Source: an uncultured Actinomycetes bacterium
Lineage (GTDB): Bacteria; Actinomycetota; Acidimicrobiia; Acidimicrobiales; RAAP-2
DNA: 64,000 bases
Reading direction: 5' to 3'
NCBI GenBank assembly: GCA_903924205.1
Contig: CAIYAP010000004.1
Span: 124,001 to 188,000, forward strand
The notes beneath the pieces were generated by a model that searched no databases, was not told where the DNA came from, and saw nothing but the letters and a program-made list of their open reading frames with translations. How positions within the stretch are numbered: position 1 is the stretch's first letter; each line of letters starts with the position of its first letter. Below, one piece after another: positions 16,744-24,216 of this stretch. A program made the position numbers and the translations under genes.

Positions 16744-18354
16744 TTAACCCTGAGCCCTCGCTCGCAGCGACCGCACCACGGCCGCGGACAACACGCTCTC
16801 AGCGTGTCGCCAGTGCTCGTCCATCAGAGACTGATCGTGGTGCTCGAGCATGACGTCGGTCAGTTGCTCCCAGAGCGAGGTCGAGGCTTCTGCGACCTTC
16901 AGTCCCCGGCGCAGGGTGGCTTCGGCTCCGGCCATGTCGTTGGCTCGAATCTGTTTGGACGAAAGGGCAAAGGCGAAGTCACTAATGACTCGCTGCATGT
17001 GCGCGATGATTCGTTCTTCGTGCGTCCACTCAAAGTGACGCGTCAGCTCAGCGGTGAAGGGTTGGTCGCGCACGAGAGCCATCGCTGCGACACCCGCGCG
17101 GATTTGTTCTTCGCCACTCGATTCCCCAAAGCGCTTAACCAGGCTCTGGAACTCGTCCCAATCGGTTGTGACGTTGACCAAGCGGTAGGCACCGTCTACG
17201 GCTTCGGGGAGGTGCGCCGCACCGATGGCCTTGCGAGCTTCACTGACATAGTTCAAAAACGTCGCGCGAGCCACGTCTTTGCCGTTGGCACCGAGGGGAT
17301 ACAGCGCCGTCTGGGCGTCATCGACACTGCGAGGGCGTTCAGTGTGAAGTGCCAAGTACACGAGAAAGGCCCGAGCGGGATCGCCGCACCGACCGAGGGG
17401 TGGATTGAACTCCACGTGACCGAGAACGTTGATGCGAACACCTGTCGAGACAGTCCGCGTATCCACTGCTTCCGGTTCGGGCTCACTCACAACGGTCGCT
17501 GGCGTCACTTGCGGCGACACAAATTGGTAGGTGCCGGTTACGGGAGTCTCGCTGACGGCCGCCTCATCAGTTGGACGCGTCCGTCGTCGGCGCCGACGTA
17601 CGAAGAACGCTGCAAAGCCAATCACCGACAGCAGAATCACCCACTGAACGAAGGGATTGAACCAATCGATCCACGTTGGAGGGACTTGCTGGCCGTGGGT
17701 GTTGTAGCTCGGGCTGATGTACTCCAAGCCCTTCGGAAAAGACACGGGAATCACCGTGGGGCCGCCCACGTTGAGGACGGTGTTGTCATTGGCTCCAGCC
17801 GGGCCAAAGAGGGCGCCGATGGTTCTACTCGGCAGTATCTCGACCGACCCCGACCGTTTACTTCGTGGAATCGTGAAGTAGTAGGTGGCATTCAGGAGGC
17901 CATCGTTCTGCGTAGCGTCACCAATCTGCGACGGGTCGATCGGATCCACCCGAGTCGAGGTGTATCGCGTGCCATCACTCGCCACGTACACAATCGACGA
18001 CGCCGGAAGGGGTGTCATGTTGGCGTAGAACACGTACCACAGCGGCGTGCCGTAGGCATGGGCCAGTGGGGCACTGCTCCACTTCAAGCTCAAGTAGATC
18101 GAGGATTTCGGAGCGTTCACGCCACTGCCGTCAGGTCGCCGAGTGTCGAGATTCGCCAAACGCACGAGCACCACGCTTTGGTAGGTGACTCCCGTCGAGG
18201 GATCGGTAATCGGCACGGTGTAGCGCTGAGAGATCTGCTGTTCCGACACGGCACGCCACTGAGAGACCGGCGGCAGCGACCAGGCGGGCGTGGTCGCCGT
18301 GACCAGCGTCCACGTCAGCGCCGCACCGGCAACGAGTCGAGATATGCGAGCCAC
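16744..18354 (-). CDS. Membrane-spanning SARP/BTAD-type transcription regulator
   Basis: The protein has about 536 residues from GTG 18354. The frame is open to 18600 but the upstream part looks non-coding. The N-terminus VARISRLVAGAALTWTLVTA ending PAWS is a signal peptide or anchor. Residues about 30-230 form an outside beta-rich domain. WVILLSVIGFAAFF followed by RRRRRR near residue 240 is a membrane helix with a cytoplasmic stop-transfer. From about 285 the inside part has a winged-helix-like segment (VRINVLGHVEF, LVYLALH, FLNYVSEARKAIG) and then an all-alpha bacterial transcriptional activator domain (WDEFQSLVKRF to the C-terminus). This is a ToxR-like layout with a SARP output. It faces the operon convergently. 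Confidence 0.7.
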   Translation of the reverse strand: MARISRLVAGAALTWTLVTATTPAWSLPPVSQWRAVSEQQISQRYTVPITDPSTGVTYQSVVLVRLANLDTRRPDGSGVNAPKSSIYLSLKWSSAPLAHAYGTPLWYVFYANMTPLPASSIVYVASDGTRYTSTRVDPIDPSQIGDATQNDGLLNATYYFTIPRSKRSGSVEILPSRTIGALFGPAGANDNTVLNVGGPTVIPVSFPKGLEYISPSYNTHGQQVPPTWIDWFNPFVQWVILLSVIGFAAFFVRRRRRRTRPTDEAAVSETPVTGTYQFVSPQVTPATVVSEPEPEAVDTRTVSTGVRINVLGHVEFNPPLGRCGDPARAFLVYLALHTERPRSVDDAQTALYPLGANGKDVARATFLNYVSEARKAIGAAHLPEAVDGAYRLVNVTTDWDEFQSLVKRFGESSGEEQIRAGVAAMALVRDQPFTAELTRHFEWTHEERIIAHMQRVISDFAFALSSKQIRANDMAGAEATLRRGLKVAEASTSLWEQLTDVMLEHHDQSLMDEHWRHAESVLSAAVVRSLRARAQG

Positions 18355-18401
18355 TGACTTGAAACGGTATCGAATGATGCGCGCTATTGGTTGGCACCAC
18401 G

Positions 18402-18701
18402 GTGAGCGGCGAGGACATTTTCGTGGTAACCATTGAAGAACTTCGTCGTGTCCTTGGAACCGACGTGGCGGCGAGTGATGATGACCTGCGCTTTTTACTC
18501 CTCCACCTCTATGGAATCGCTCGCCTCGCGTTGCAGCAAACCGAGATCCCCGCGACCGTTGTGAAAAGAGAAAAGGAGACGTTATGCCCCGGGCCGTCAT
18601 TTACGTTCGAGTCTCGACCGCCGATCAAGTCGACAACTACTCGCTTGAAACACAAGAATCCGAGTGCGCCAAATACTGTGAGCGGCAAGGCCTCGAAGTA
18701 G
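18402..18701 (+). CDS. Small acidic helical ORF preceding the recombinase
   Basis: GTG starts at 18402 or 18423 lead into VTIEELRRVLGTDVAASDDD followed by LRFLLLHLYGIARLALQQ. This reads like a real short helical protein of the type often encoded just before serine recombinase genes. The frame then runs 118 bases into the recombinase gene in another phase, where it looks like a shadow. A true protein might therefore have lost its stop. It could be a directionality factor or regulator, but there is no recognised family. Low certainty. Confidence 0.4.
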   Translation: MSGEDIFVVTIEELRRVLGTDVAASDDDLRFLLLHLYGIARLALQQTEIPATVVKREKETLCPGPSFTFESRPPIKSTTTRLKHKNPSAPNTVSGKASK

Positions 18702-20104
18702 ATCGAATCTTTCGTGAAGAAGGGGAGTCCGCCAAGACGATAAATCGCACAGCGCTCCAGGAAATGCTTCGCTACCTCACGAGCAGCGCGAAGAAGCGAG
18801 AAATCACTCATGTGGTGGTCTATCGAGTCGACCGTTTGGCACGAGAAGTCGGTGGGCATCACACCATTAAGGCCACGCTTTCAAAGCTGAACGTCACGCT
18901 CCATTCGGTTATGGAGCGATTCGACGAGACAGCCACGGGAAAACTCACTGAAAACCTGATGGCGGTCTTGGCGCAATTTGATAATGACTTGAGAAGTCAG
19001 CGCACCAAAGATGGAATGCGTGCGGCCATTGCCCACGGTCGCTGGGTGTGGGGTGCGCCGGTTGGCTACCTTCGAGGTCCCAAAGCTGCTCCAAGTCTGG
19101 TTATCGATCCGGTACTCGGTCCTGTCGTCCGGGAAATCTTTCAACGGGTGGCAAGCGGTGAACGAAAAGACGACGTACGTCTATGGGCGGCAGAACGAGG
19201 CGTATTGACGTCGAAAGGTACGACGCTTCACCCTCAGCAGTTTCATCGCCTGCTCATAAATCCCATCTATGTCGGTTTGGTGGTTGTTCCAAAATGGAAG
19301 GTCACGCATCAAGGTGACTTCGAGCCACTCGTCGACTTTGAGACATTTCGCCTCGCCAACCACACCATCCACTCTGGTGGTGGACGAGCGCGGGAGCGAG
19401 CTCTCAATAACCCGGACTTTCCCCTGCGGCGAGTGGTGCGATGTGGGGAATGCAGCTGGCCTCTCACCGGATCGTGGTCGACTGGAAAAGGCGGAACTCG
19501 TTACGCCTACTACCACTGCCGAAATCGAGACTGTCGAAAGACCCGTGTTCCTAAGGCTGAGTTAGAGGCCATTTTTGAGGAATGGCTCGATGAAACCTCC
19601 TTGCCACCGTCCTTTTTCGATGCACTGGACCTAGTCGTTAGGGATTTCGCTGAAGAGTCTCAGAAAAATAATGTGCGAGCCCGACAGCGCGTTCAAGAGT
19701 CACTCGACGCTCTGTCCGCAAAAGAGTCAAAGCTCATGGATACGTTCCTCTCGGGGGTCGGTATCAACGAAGAGACATTTACTCGCCACCTGCGCGCCAT
19801 TGAGGATGAGCGCATCTCACTGCAAGAAGAGATGGGCATCCTCCTCGTTGACCACATCGACTTCGATGCAGTGATTCAAAAAGCTCGTCAGATAATGGGC
19901 GATCTCAGAACGAGTTGGAACACCCTTGGACCCAATGAACGTAAGGTCTTTCTCCGGTTTTTGGTCCCAGATGGCATTGGGTTCGAAAATGGACGTGTTC
20001 GAACACCACTTTCAATAGATGGCATAAGGGGAATCGCCTCATTAGTAGGCGACGAAAAACGTTTGGCACTCCTAACGGGATTTGAACCCGTGTCGCCGCC
20101 GTGA
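18584..20104 (+). CDS. Large serine recombinase (integrase) of the element
   Basis: This 506-residue protein starts at ATG 18584 after AAAAGGAG. The resolvase domain begins AVIYVRVSTADQ with the nucleophilic Ser at residue 11, then VVVYRVDRLARE. A recombinase domain covers about 150-270. A zinc ribbon (RCGECSWPLT, then HCRNRDC) lies near 285-315, and a coiled coil covers about 365-430. The C-terminal tail ends LLTGFEPVSPP, and its last 41 bases are the antisense strand of tRNA-Glu. Serine integrases need no host factor for integration and a directionality protein for excision. Its place beside the target tRNA with a tRNA fragment at the far end identifies it as the element's integrase. Confidence 0.92.
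   Translation: MPRAVIYVRVSTADQVDNYSLETQESECAKYCERQGLEVDRIFREEGESAKTINRTALQEMLRYLTSSAKKREITHVVVYRVDRLAREVGGHHTIKATLSKLNVTLHSVMERFDETATGKLTENLMAVLAQFDNDLRSQRTKDGMRAAIAHGRWVWGAPVGYLRGPKAAPSLVIDPVLGPVVREIFQRVASGERKDDVRLWAAERGVLTSKGTTLHPQQFHRLLINPIYVGLVVVPKWKVTHQGDFEPLVDFETFRLANHTIHSGGGRARERALNNPDFPLRRVVRCGECSWPLTGSWSTGKGGTRYAYYHCRNRDCRKTRVPKAELEAIFEEWLDETSLPPSFFDALDLVVRDFAEESQKNNVRARQRVQESLDALSAKESKLMDTFLSGVGINEETFTRHLRAIEDERISLQEEMGILLVDHIDFDAVIQKARQIMGDLRTSWNTLGPNERKVFLRFLVPDGIGFENGRVRTPLSIDGIRGIASLVGDEKRLALLTGFEPVSPP
20064..20079. other. Candidate attR inside the tRNA-Glu 3' end
   Basis: TGGCACTCCTAACGGG is the direct partner of 8615-8630 with a single mismatch. It covers CCA, the discriminator, the 3' acceptor strand and the start of the T stem, so integration here restores a full tRNA. 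The exact two-base crossover cannot be placed. Confidence 0.7.
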
Positions 20105-20139
20105 GAGGGCGGTGTCCTAGGCCGCTAGACGATAGGAGC
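20064..20139 (-). tRNA. tRNA-Glu (anticodon CTC), target site of the element
   Basis: This is a 76-base cloverleaf including an encoded CCA (20064-20066). It has acceptor GCTCCTA/TAGGAGT, D arm with GTCT/GGAC, anticodon stem CCGCC/GGCGG with loop CTCTCAC, and T arm ACGGG TTCAAAT CCCGT. The discriminator is G. The 3' end points left into the element. The 3' 41 bases overlap the recombinase gene on the opposite strand. Confidence 0.97.
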
Positions 20140-20180
20140 GTGTAATGCGAAAAGCAATCATACCTGACCGCAACGCATCG

Positions 20181-20253
20181 CTCGGGGGGAAGGGCTCGAA
20201 CCTCCAACCTACGGATCCAGAATCCGCCGCTCTGCCAGTTGAGCTACCCCCGA
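20181..20253 (-). tRNA. tRNA-Gln (anticodon CTG)
   Basis: This is a 73-base cloverleaf with acceptor TCGGGGG/CCCCCGA, anticodon stem GCGGA/TCCGT with loop TTCTGGA (CTG at positions 34-36), T arm GGAGG TTCGAGC CCTTC and discriminator G. CCA is not encoded, unlike the neighbouring tRNA-Glu. It lies 41 bases upstream of tRNA-Glu on the same strand, so they are likely co-transcribed. Confidence 0.96.
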
Positions 20254-20283
20254 AAGGCTCTGTGAGTTTAGCCGGTCGGCGAA

Positions 20284-20937
20284 CTAGGCACCATGGTTGG
20301 GGTGAAAGGCGGCGACACCCGAGGTCCACGACGACAAGGTGCCGTATCCCACAATGCGCCCGACCGACACATCAAGGGCTTCCTTTAAGAAAAACTTCCA
20401 CGCCACCCCCGGTTGTATCCACGAATGCTGCGTCGGGGTCGCGAAGGGCGTGAGACCTTGAGCGGAACAATTAGCCATCGCCCGGTACTCGTGGAAGGGG
20501 TCAGTCACGACCAGGACGTCGGTGGCGTGAATCTTGGACAACAGCGGAATAGCCGTCTCGACGTTTTGCCACGTATCAGATCCACCGCCTAACAGGACGC
20601 GAGACCTCGGAACTCCGTGCTGCACGAGATACTGAGCCGACGCTTGGGCCTCGGTGTAGATATCCCCCGGGCGCTTCCCGCCGGTCACCACTATCCACGG
20701 TGCGCGCTTCTCGTCATACAAGGTGACGGCCTGATCGAGTCGCCGCGCCAAAGTCGGCGACGGTGTGAGCCCGTAGCTCGCTGTTCCGAACACGATGATG
20801 GCTTGACCCGAATGCGGCGAGTAATCACGACTCGTCAACCACACTTGACCAAGGCCGAAGAGGTAGTACACCAGCACCAGCGACACCAGTGCGCTCAGCA
20901 CCTTGACGACCAACTTGATCGGCCAGAGGAAAAACAT
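20284..20937 (-). CDS. SanA/YdcF-like DUF218 membrane protein
   Basis: The protein has 217 residues. An N-terminal membrane helix (about 5-32) is followed by the DUF218 domain: AIIVFGTASYG, LARRLDQAVTLY, WIVVTGGKRPGD, TEAQASAQYL, ETAIPLL and VLVVTDPFHEYRA. DUF218 proteins such as SanA are tied to cell-envelope integrity; their chemistry is poorly known. The start overlaps the gltX stop by one base (TGATG), so it is translationally coupled to gltX. It faces the two tRNAs downstream. Confidence 0.85.
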   Translation of the reverse strand: MFFLWPIKLVVKVLSALVSLVLVYYLFGLGQVWLTSRDYSPHSGQAIIVFGTASYGLTPSPTLARRLDQAVTLYDEKRAPWIVVTGGKRPGDIYTEAQASAQYLVQHGVPRSRVLLGGGSDTWQNVETAIPLLSKIHATDVLVVTDPFHEYRAMANCSAQGLTPFATPTQHSWIQPGVAWKFFLKEALDVSVGRIVGYGTLSSWTSGVAAFHPNHGA

Positions 20938-22385
20938 CAGCCAGCGCGCTCGAGGGCCATCGTCAGGCGCGCCACCACTTCATCGCGGCCCAAAACGTCG
21001 AGAGATTCGAAAAGTGGGGGTCCAATCAGGGCGCCCGTCACTGCGAGGCGAATGGGCGCTTGACTCTTACGTAAGTTCATACCGTGGTTTTCACCAATCT
21101 GGGCGACCAGGGCGTGCAGGTCCTCGCTCGTCCAACTGGTGCCAGCGTTCGCCGCGGCAATGACATCGGCGAGCACCGCCTTCGCCGCGTCGTTCGAGGC
21201 GATGATCTTGACGAAGTCGTTCTCCGCCATGTCCGGACGACGAAAGAAGAAGCCCACCATGGCGGGCACTTCGCTCAGGACCGTCACTCGCTCTTGGATC
21301 AACGGTGCCATGACGTCGAGAACCTGCGGTCGGAAGTCCTCCGATGCCCATGGCGTCTCGTAATCGGTGGGGTGCCAGTCGCTGATCTCGGGCTGTAGCC
21401 AGGGTTGGGCCGCGGTCAAGAATTCTTCCGTGCTGAGTCGCCGCACATACTCACCGTTGATGTGGCGCATCTTGGCCATGTCGAAGAAGGCGGGTGAATG
21501 CGTGACATCGGACAGTTCGAACTGGGCAATGAAGTTTTCAATGGGCTGGATTTCGTCGCCTTCGCGCGGACTCCAACCACAGAGCGAAAAGAAGTTGACC
21601 AGGGCCTGGGGCAGATACCCCTCATCGCGGTAGGACTCCACCGAGACGGGGTCTTTGCGCTTCGAGAGCTTCTTGCGCTGTTCGTTCACCAAGAGTGGCA
21701 GGTGCGCGTAGAGGGGAACCGGTACGCCACCGAAGTCCGGTGAACTGGCAAGTGCTTCCCACATCAAAATCTGCTTTGGCGTGGTCGGCAGCAAGTCTTC
21801 GCCACGAATGATGTGCGTCATGCCCGCATCGCGGTCATCGACGGCATTCGCCAAGGGGTAGAGCACTCCCCCGTTACTACGCAACACGACGAAGTCTTCA
21901 TAGTTCGCCAACTGAAATTCGATATCGCCACGAATCTGGTCGCGCACCACCACTGAGCCCTCGTCCGGCACGCGGAAACGTAGTGCGGTAGTGGGGCCAC
22001 GCTCGAGTTGGCGATCACGGCAGTGTCCGTCGTATCCCGGAATGGGGTTTCCCTTAGTGCGCTCCTGCACCAGCTCGGACGTGCAGTCACAGGCGTACAG
22101 ATGGCCGGCGGCCCACAGGGCTTCGGCCGCCTGCGCATGTCGCGGAGCATTGTGGCTTTGAAAGCTCGGACCCTCGTCATACGTGAGACCCAGCCAGTTC
22201 ATGGCCGAGATAATGCCGTCGGTCCACTCTTGACGACCGCGCGACACGTCCGTGTCTTCGATACGCAGAATGAATGTGCCCCCATGCCCGCGGGCGTAGA
22301 GGTAGTTAAAAAGGCTGGTGCGCGCCGAGCCGACGTGGAAGTACCCCGTGGGAGAGGGCGCGAAACGAACGCGAGGACCGGTCAC
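20937..22385 (-). CDS. gltX: Glutamyl-tRNA synthetase
   Basis: This 482-residue class I synthetase charges tRNA-Glu (and, in species without GlnRS, tRNA-Gln for later amidation). RFAPSPTGYFHVGSARTS carries the HIGH-type motif. LRIEDTDVSR and THIIRGEDLLP are the glutamate and ATP pocket segments, and KKLSKRKD near residue 245 is the KMSKS-type loop. The C-terminal anticodon-binding domain is full length. Its gene is followed by the DUF218 gene and lies 0.7 kb from tRNA-Glu(CTC) and tRNA-Gln(CTG), both cognate or misacylated substrates of this enzyme. Confidence 0.97.
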   Translation of the reverse strand: MTGPRVRFAPSPTGYFHVGSARTSLFNYLYARGHGGTFILRIEDTDVSRGRQEWTDGIISAMNWLGLTYDEGPSFQSHNAPRHAQAAEALWAAGHLYACDCTSELVQERTKGNPIPGYDGHCRDRQLERGPTTALRFRVPDEGSVVVRDQIRGDIEFQLANYEDFVVLRSNGGVLYPLANAVDDRDAGMTHIIRGEDLLPTTPKQILMWEALASSPDFGGVPVPLYAHLPLLVNEQRKKLSKRKDPVSVESYRDEGYLPQALVNFFSLCGWSPREGDEIQPIENFIAQFELSDVTHSPAFFDMAKMRHINGEYVRRLSTEEFLTAAQPWLQPEISDWHPTDYETPWASEDFRPQVLDVMAPLIQERVTVLSEVPAMVGFFFRRPDMAENDFVKIIASNDAAKAVLADVIAAANAGTSWTSEDLHALVAQIGENHGMNLRKSQAPIRLAVTGALIGPPLFESLDVLGRDEVVARLTMALERAG

Positions 22386-22388
22386 GAA

Positions 22389-22580
22389 TTATTCCGCGAG
22401 GGAAATGGCGCCCGTGGGGCAACCGTTCACCGCGTCACGCACAGCCTCTTCGAGTTCCGGACCGGGGTTCTCGTTCAAGATGTAGAGATAGCCGTCGTCG
22501 CGGACTTCAAAAACCTCGGGAGCCATGGCCATGCAAATCGCGTTGCTGGCGCACAAGTCAAAGTTCACCTGAATCTTCAT
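22389..22580 (-). CDS. [3Fe-4S]-type ferredoxin
   Basis: This 63-residue protein begins MKIQVNFDLCASNAICMAMA and ends GCPTGAISLAE. The three cysteines of CASNAIC and CPTGAI, with no Cys at the usual second position between them, fit a single 3Fe-4S cluster, as in ferredoxins serving P450s or oxygenases in actinobacteria. ATG 22580 follows an AGGAGG-like site. It lies four bases before gltX and is probably in one transcript with it. No P450 gene lies in the window, so its partner is elsewhere. Confidence 0.9.
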   Translation of the reverse strand: MKIQVNFDLCASNAICMAMAPEVFEVRDDGYLYILNENPGPELEEAVRDAVNGCPTGAISLAE

Positions 22581-22607
22581 AAGTCCTCCTGTGGTGTTAC
22601 TCGCAGG

Positions 22608-24089
22608 CTATTCGCTGGCGGGCAGATCGGGGATGTTCTGTCCCGCTTCTCGCAACAGTCGCACCAAGAAAGGCTTGTCCGACAAAATTGCCCGGTCAGC
22701 GAGGTATAGCCGTCCGTAACGCTCGAAGTACATGAGCTGCTTGCCCAGAAGAAAGTTTCCGCGGTCGAAGTCTGAGAAAATACCGCCACCTTCTTCGGCC
22801 AGTCGGTGAAGTCGACGCTGCACGCGAATGCGCTTCACGATCTCACGCCATGACGAGGCCTTCAGCGAGAACCCGTGCGCATTTTCGATTTGAATTTGCG
22901 TCACGTTCATCATGTCGGAAAAAGAAATTTGGCCAAAGGGCTTCAGCAGGATAGGAGTAATCATCATTTGGAGAAATTGAGCGAGCTGCTCGTCATTCAT
23001 GCCCATGGCTTCGCGTAATTGAGGCCCGTAGTGCCGCACGAGATAACTCGTGACATCCGCCCATCCCGTGTCGTCGCCACACACTGCCGACAGCATGCGG
23101 ACAAAGAACTGATGGGTATCTTCATCGAGCCGACCCACAATGCCCCAGTCGATGACTCCAATACGGCCATCCGGCATCAAGATCAAATTTCCGGCGTGGA
23201 TGTCACCGTGAAAAGTTCCACGCTTGATGGTCATCTCAAAAAAACCGCGAATCATCTGCTCGATGACGGGTCCCGGATTGAGACCGAGACGCTCGACATC
23301 GGCCAGATCGTCAATCGCCGTTCCCGGCAAGAAGTCCATGGTCAAGACGTTTTCGCCCGATAAATCGTGATGCACCGCGGGCACGACCACGAGGTCAAAT
23401 CCACCCTCGATGGTCAATTCACCGAAGTAGTCGAGGGCCCGCGCCTCATTGCGTAGGTCAATTTCTTCGCCGATCTGAAGGCGAAGACCGTCGAGTTGCT
23501 GGCGAGCCGCATTCACGAATTGGTCACCGGTTTGCTTGGCCAGAAAATTCGCCAGCGGCTCCATGACGGCGAGATCGGTAGCAACAATGCGATCGATGTC
23601 GGGGCGAACCACTTTGACGGCTACGTCGCGTCCATCATGACGCCGGGCGCGGTGCACCACGGCAATGGAAGCGCGACCAACCGGCACCGGGTCGAACTCG
23701 GCAAAAAGCTCGGAGAGGGGCCTCCCGAACTCACGCTCGATGACCGCCGCTACCTCGTCGATCGGCACCAAGGGGCCCGTATCGAGGCAACTGCGAAATT
23801 CGTTCGCCAAGAGTTCCCCGAAGATGCCCGGGGACGAGGCAATAACTTGGCCGAACTTGATGAAGGTGCCGCCCAGTTCTTCGAATGACTCACGTAACGG
23901 CCGAGCGAGTGGCTTCAGGTCAATAGCGTCCGCTCGGCGGTGGGCCAGCGCACGCACTACTCGAGGACCACATCGACGTGCAAAGACGGTACCCATCAGG
24001 GTCGCGCGAGCGGCCACTTCACGGCGGCCCGGGATAGGAAGTTCACGCGCCGTATAGATCAGGCGGGAATCGGGATTGAGGGTACTCAT
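22608..24089 (-). CDS. ABC1/UbiB family atypical kinase
   Basis: The protein has 493 residues. GGTFIKFGQVIASSPGIFG has the KxGQ-type motif that replaces the glycine-rich loop in ABC1 kinases. VGRASIAVVHRARRHDGRDVAVKVVRP supplies the ATP-binding Lys. GTFHGDIHAGNLILMPDGRIGVIDWG holds the catalytic and metal-binding acids. Members act in quinone or lipid metabolism by unclear ATPase/kinase activity. A hydrophobic tail is not obvious. It precedes the ferredoxin-gltX group on the same strand with a 27-base gap, and is divergent from the sulfolipid gene. Confidence 0.88.
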   Translation of the reverse strand: MSTLNPDSRLIYTARELPIPGRREVAARATLMGTVFARRCGPRVVRALAHRRADAIDLKPLARPLRESFEELGGTFIKFGQVIASSPGIFGELLANEFRSCLDTGPLVPIDEVAAVIEREFGRPLSELFAEFDPVPVGRASIAVVHRARRHDGRDVAVKVVRPDIDRIVATDLAVMEPLANFLAKQTGDQFVNAARQQLDGLRLQIGEEIDLRNEARALDYFGELTIEGGFDLVVVPAVHHDLSGENVLTMDFLPGTAIDDLADVERLGLNPGPVIEQMIRGFFEMTIKRGTFHGDIHAGNLILMPDGRIGVIDWGIVGRLDEDTHQFFVRMLSAVCGDDTGWADVTSYLVRHYGPQLREAMGMNDEQLAQFLQMMITPILLKPFGQISFSDMMNVTQIQIENAHGFSLKASSWREIVKRIRVQRRLHRLAEEGGGIFSDFDRGNFLLGKQLMYFERYGRLYLADRAILSDKPFLVRLLREAGQNIPDLPASE

Positions 24090-24185
24090 GTAGCCACGCT
24101 ACGAGCGAGGCGACGATGACGAAACCATGACAAAGGGCCGTTCAAGCGTCGGGGGTCGCTTTGGTAAGGTTCTCACACCAACAGA

Positions 24186-24197
24186 CACACGCGTGTG
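24186..24197. promoter_or_regulatory. 12-bp perfect palindrome in the sulfolipid gene leader
   Basis: CACACGCGTGTG lies 19 bases upstream of the sqdB-type ATG, between the divergent ABC1 kinase and sulfoquinovose synthase genes. Its place next to the ribosome site (GTGAGGAAAAA) suits an operator. No regulator is known from the sequence. Confidence 0.4.
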
Positions 24198-24216
24198 CGA
24201 TTTTCGTGAGGAAAAA

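Larger units (their letters stand above)
8615..20079. mobile_element. AICE-like integrative element in tRNA-Glu(CTC), about 11.5 kb
   Basis: The element is bounded by the tRNA-derived direct repeats at 8615-8630 and 20064-20079. It contains, in order, a nucleotidyltransferase pair, a secreted protein, a membrane protein, a noncoding stretch with a long imperfect hairpin, and an overlapping operon of small protein, tiny membrane peptide, TraB-type translocase, RepSA-type HUH initiator and sigma-like protein. A membrane SARP-like regulator (opposite strand) and a serine recombinase next to the tRNA complete it. The RepSA plus TraB pair and small size are hallmarks of actinomycete integrative and conjugative elements, which move as double-stranded DNA. 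Excision and transfer are inferred, not shown. Confidence 0.82.
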
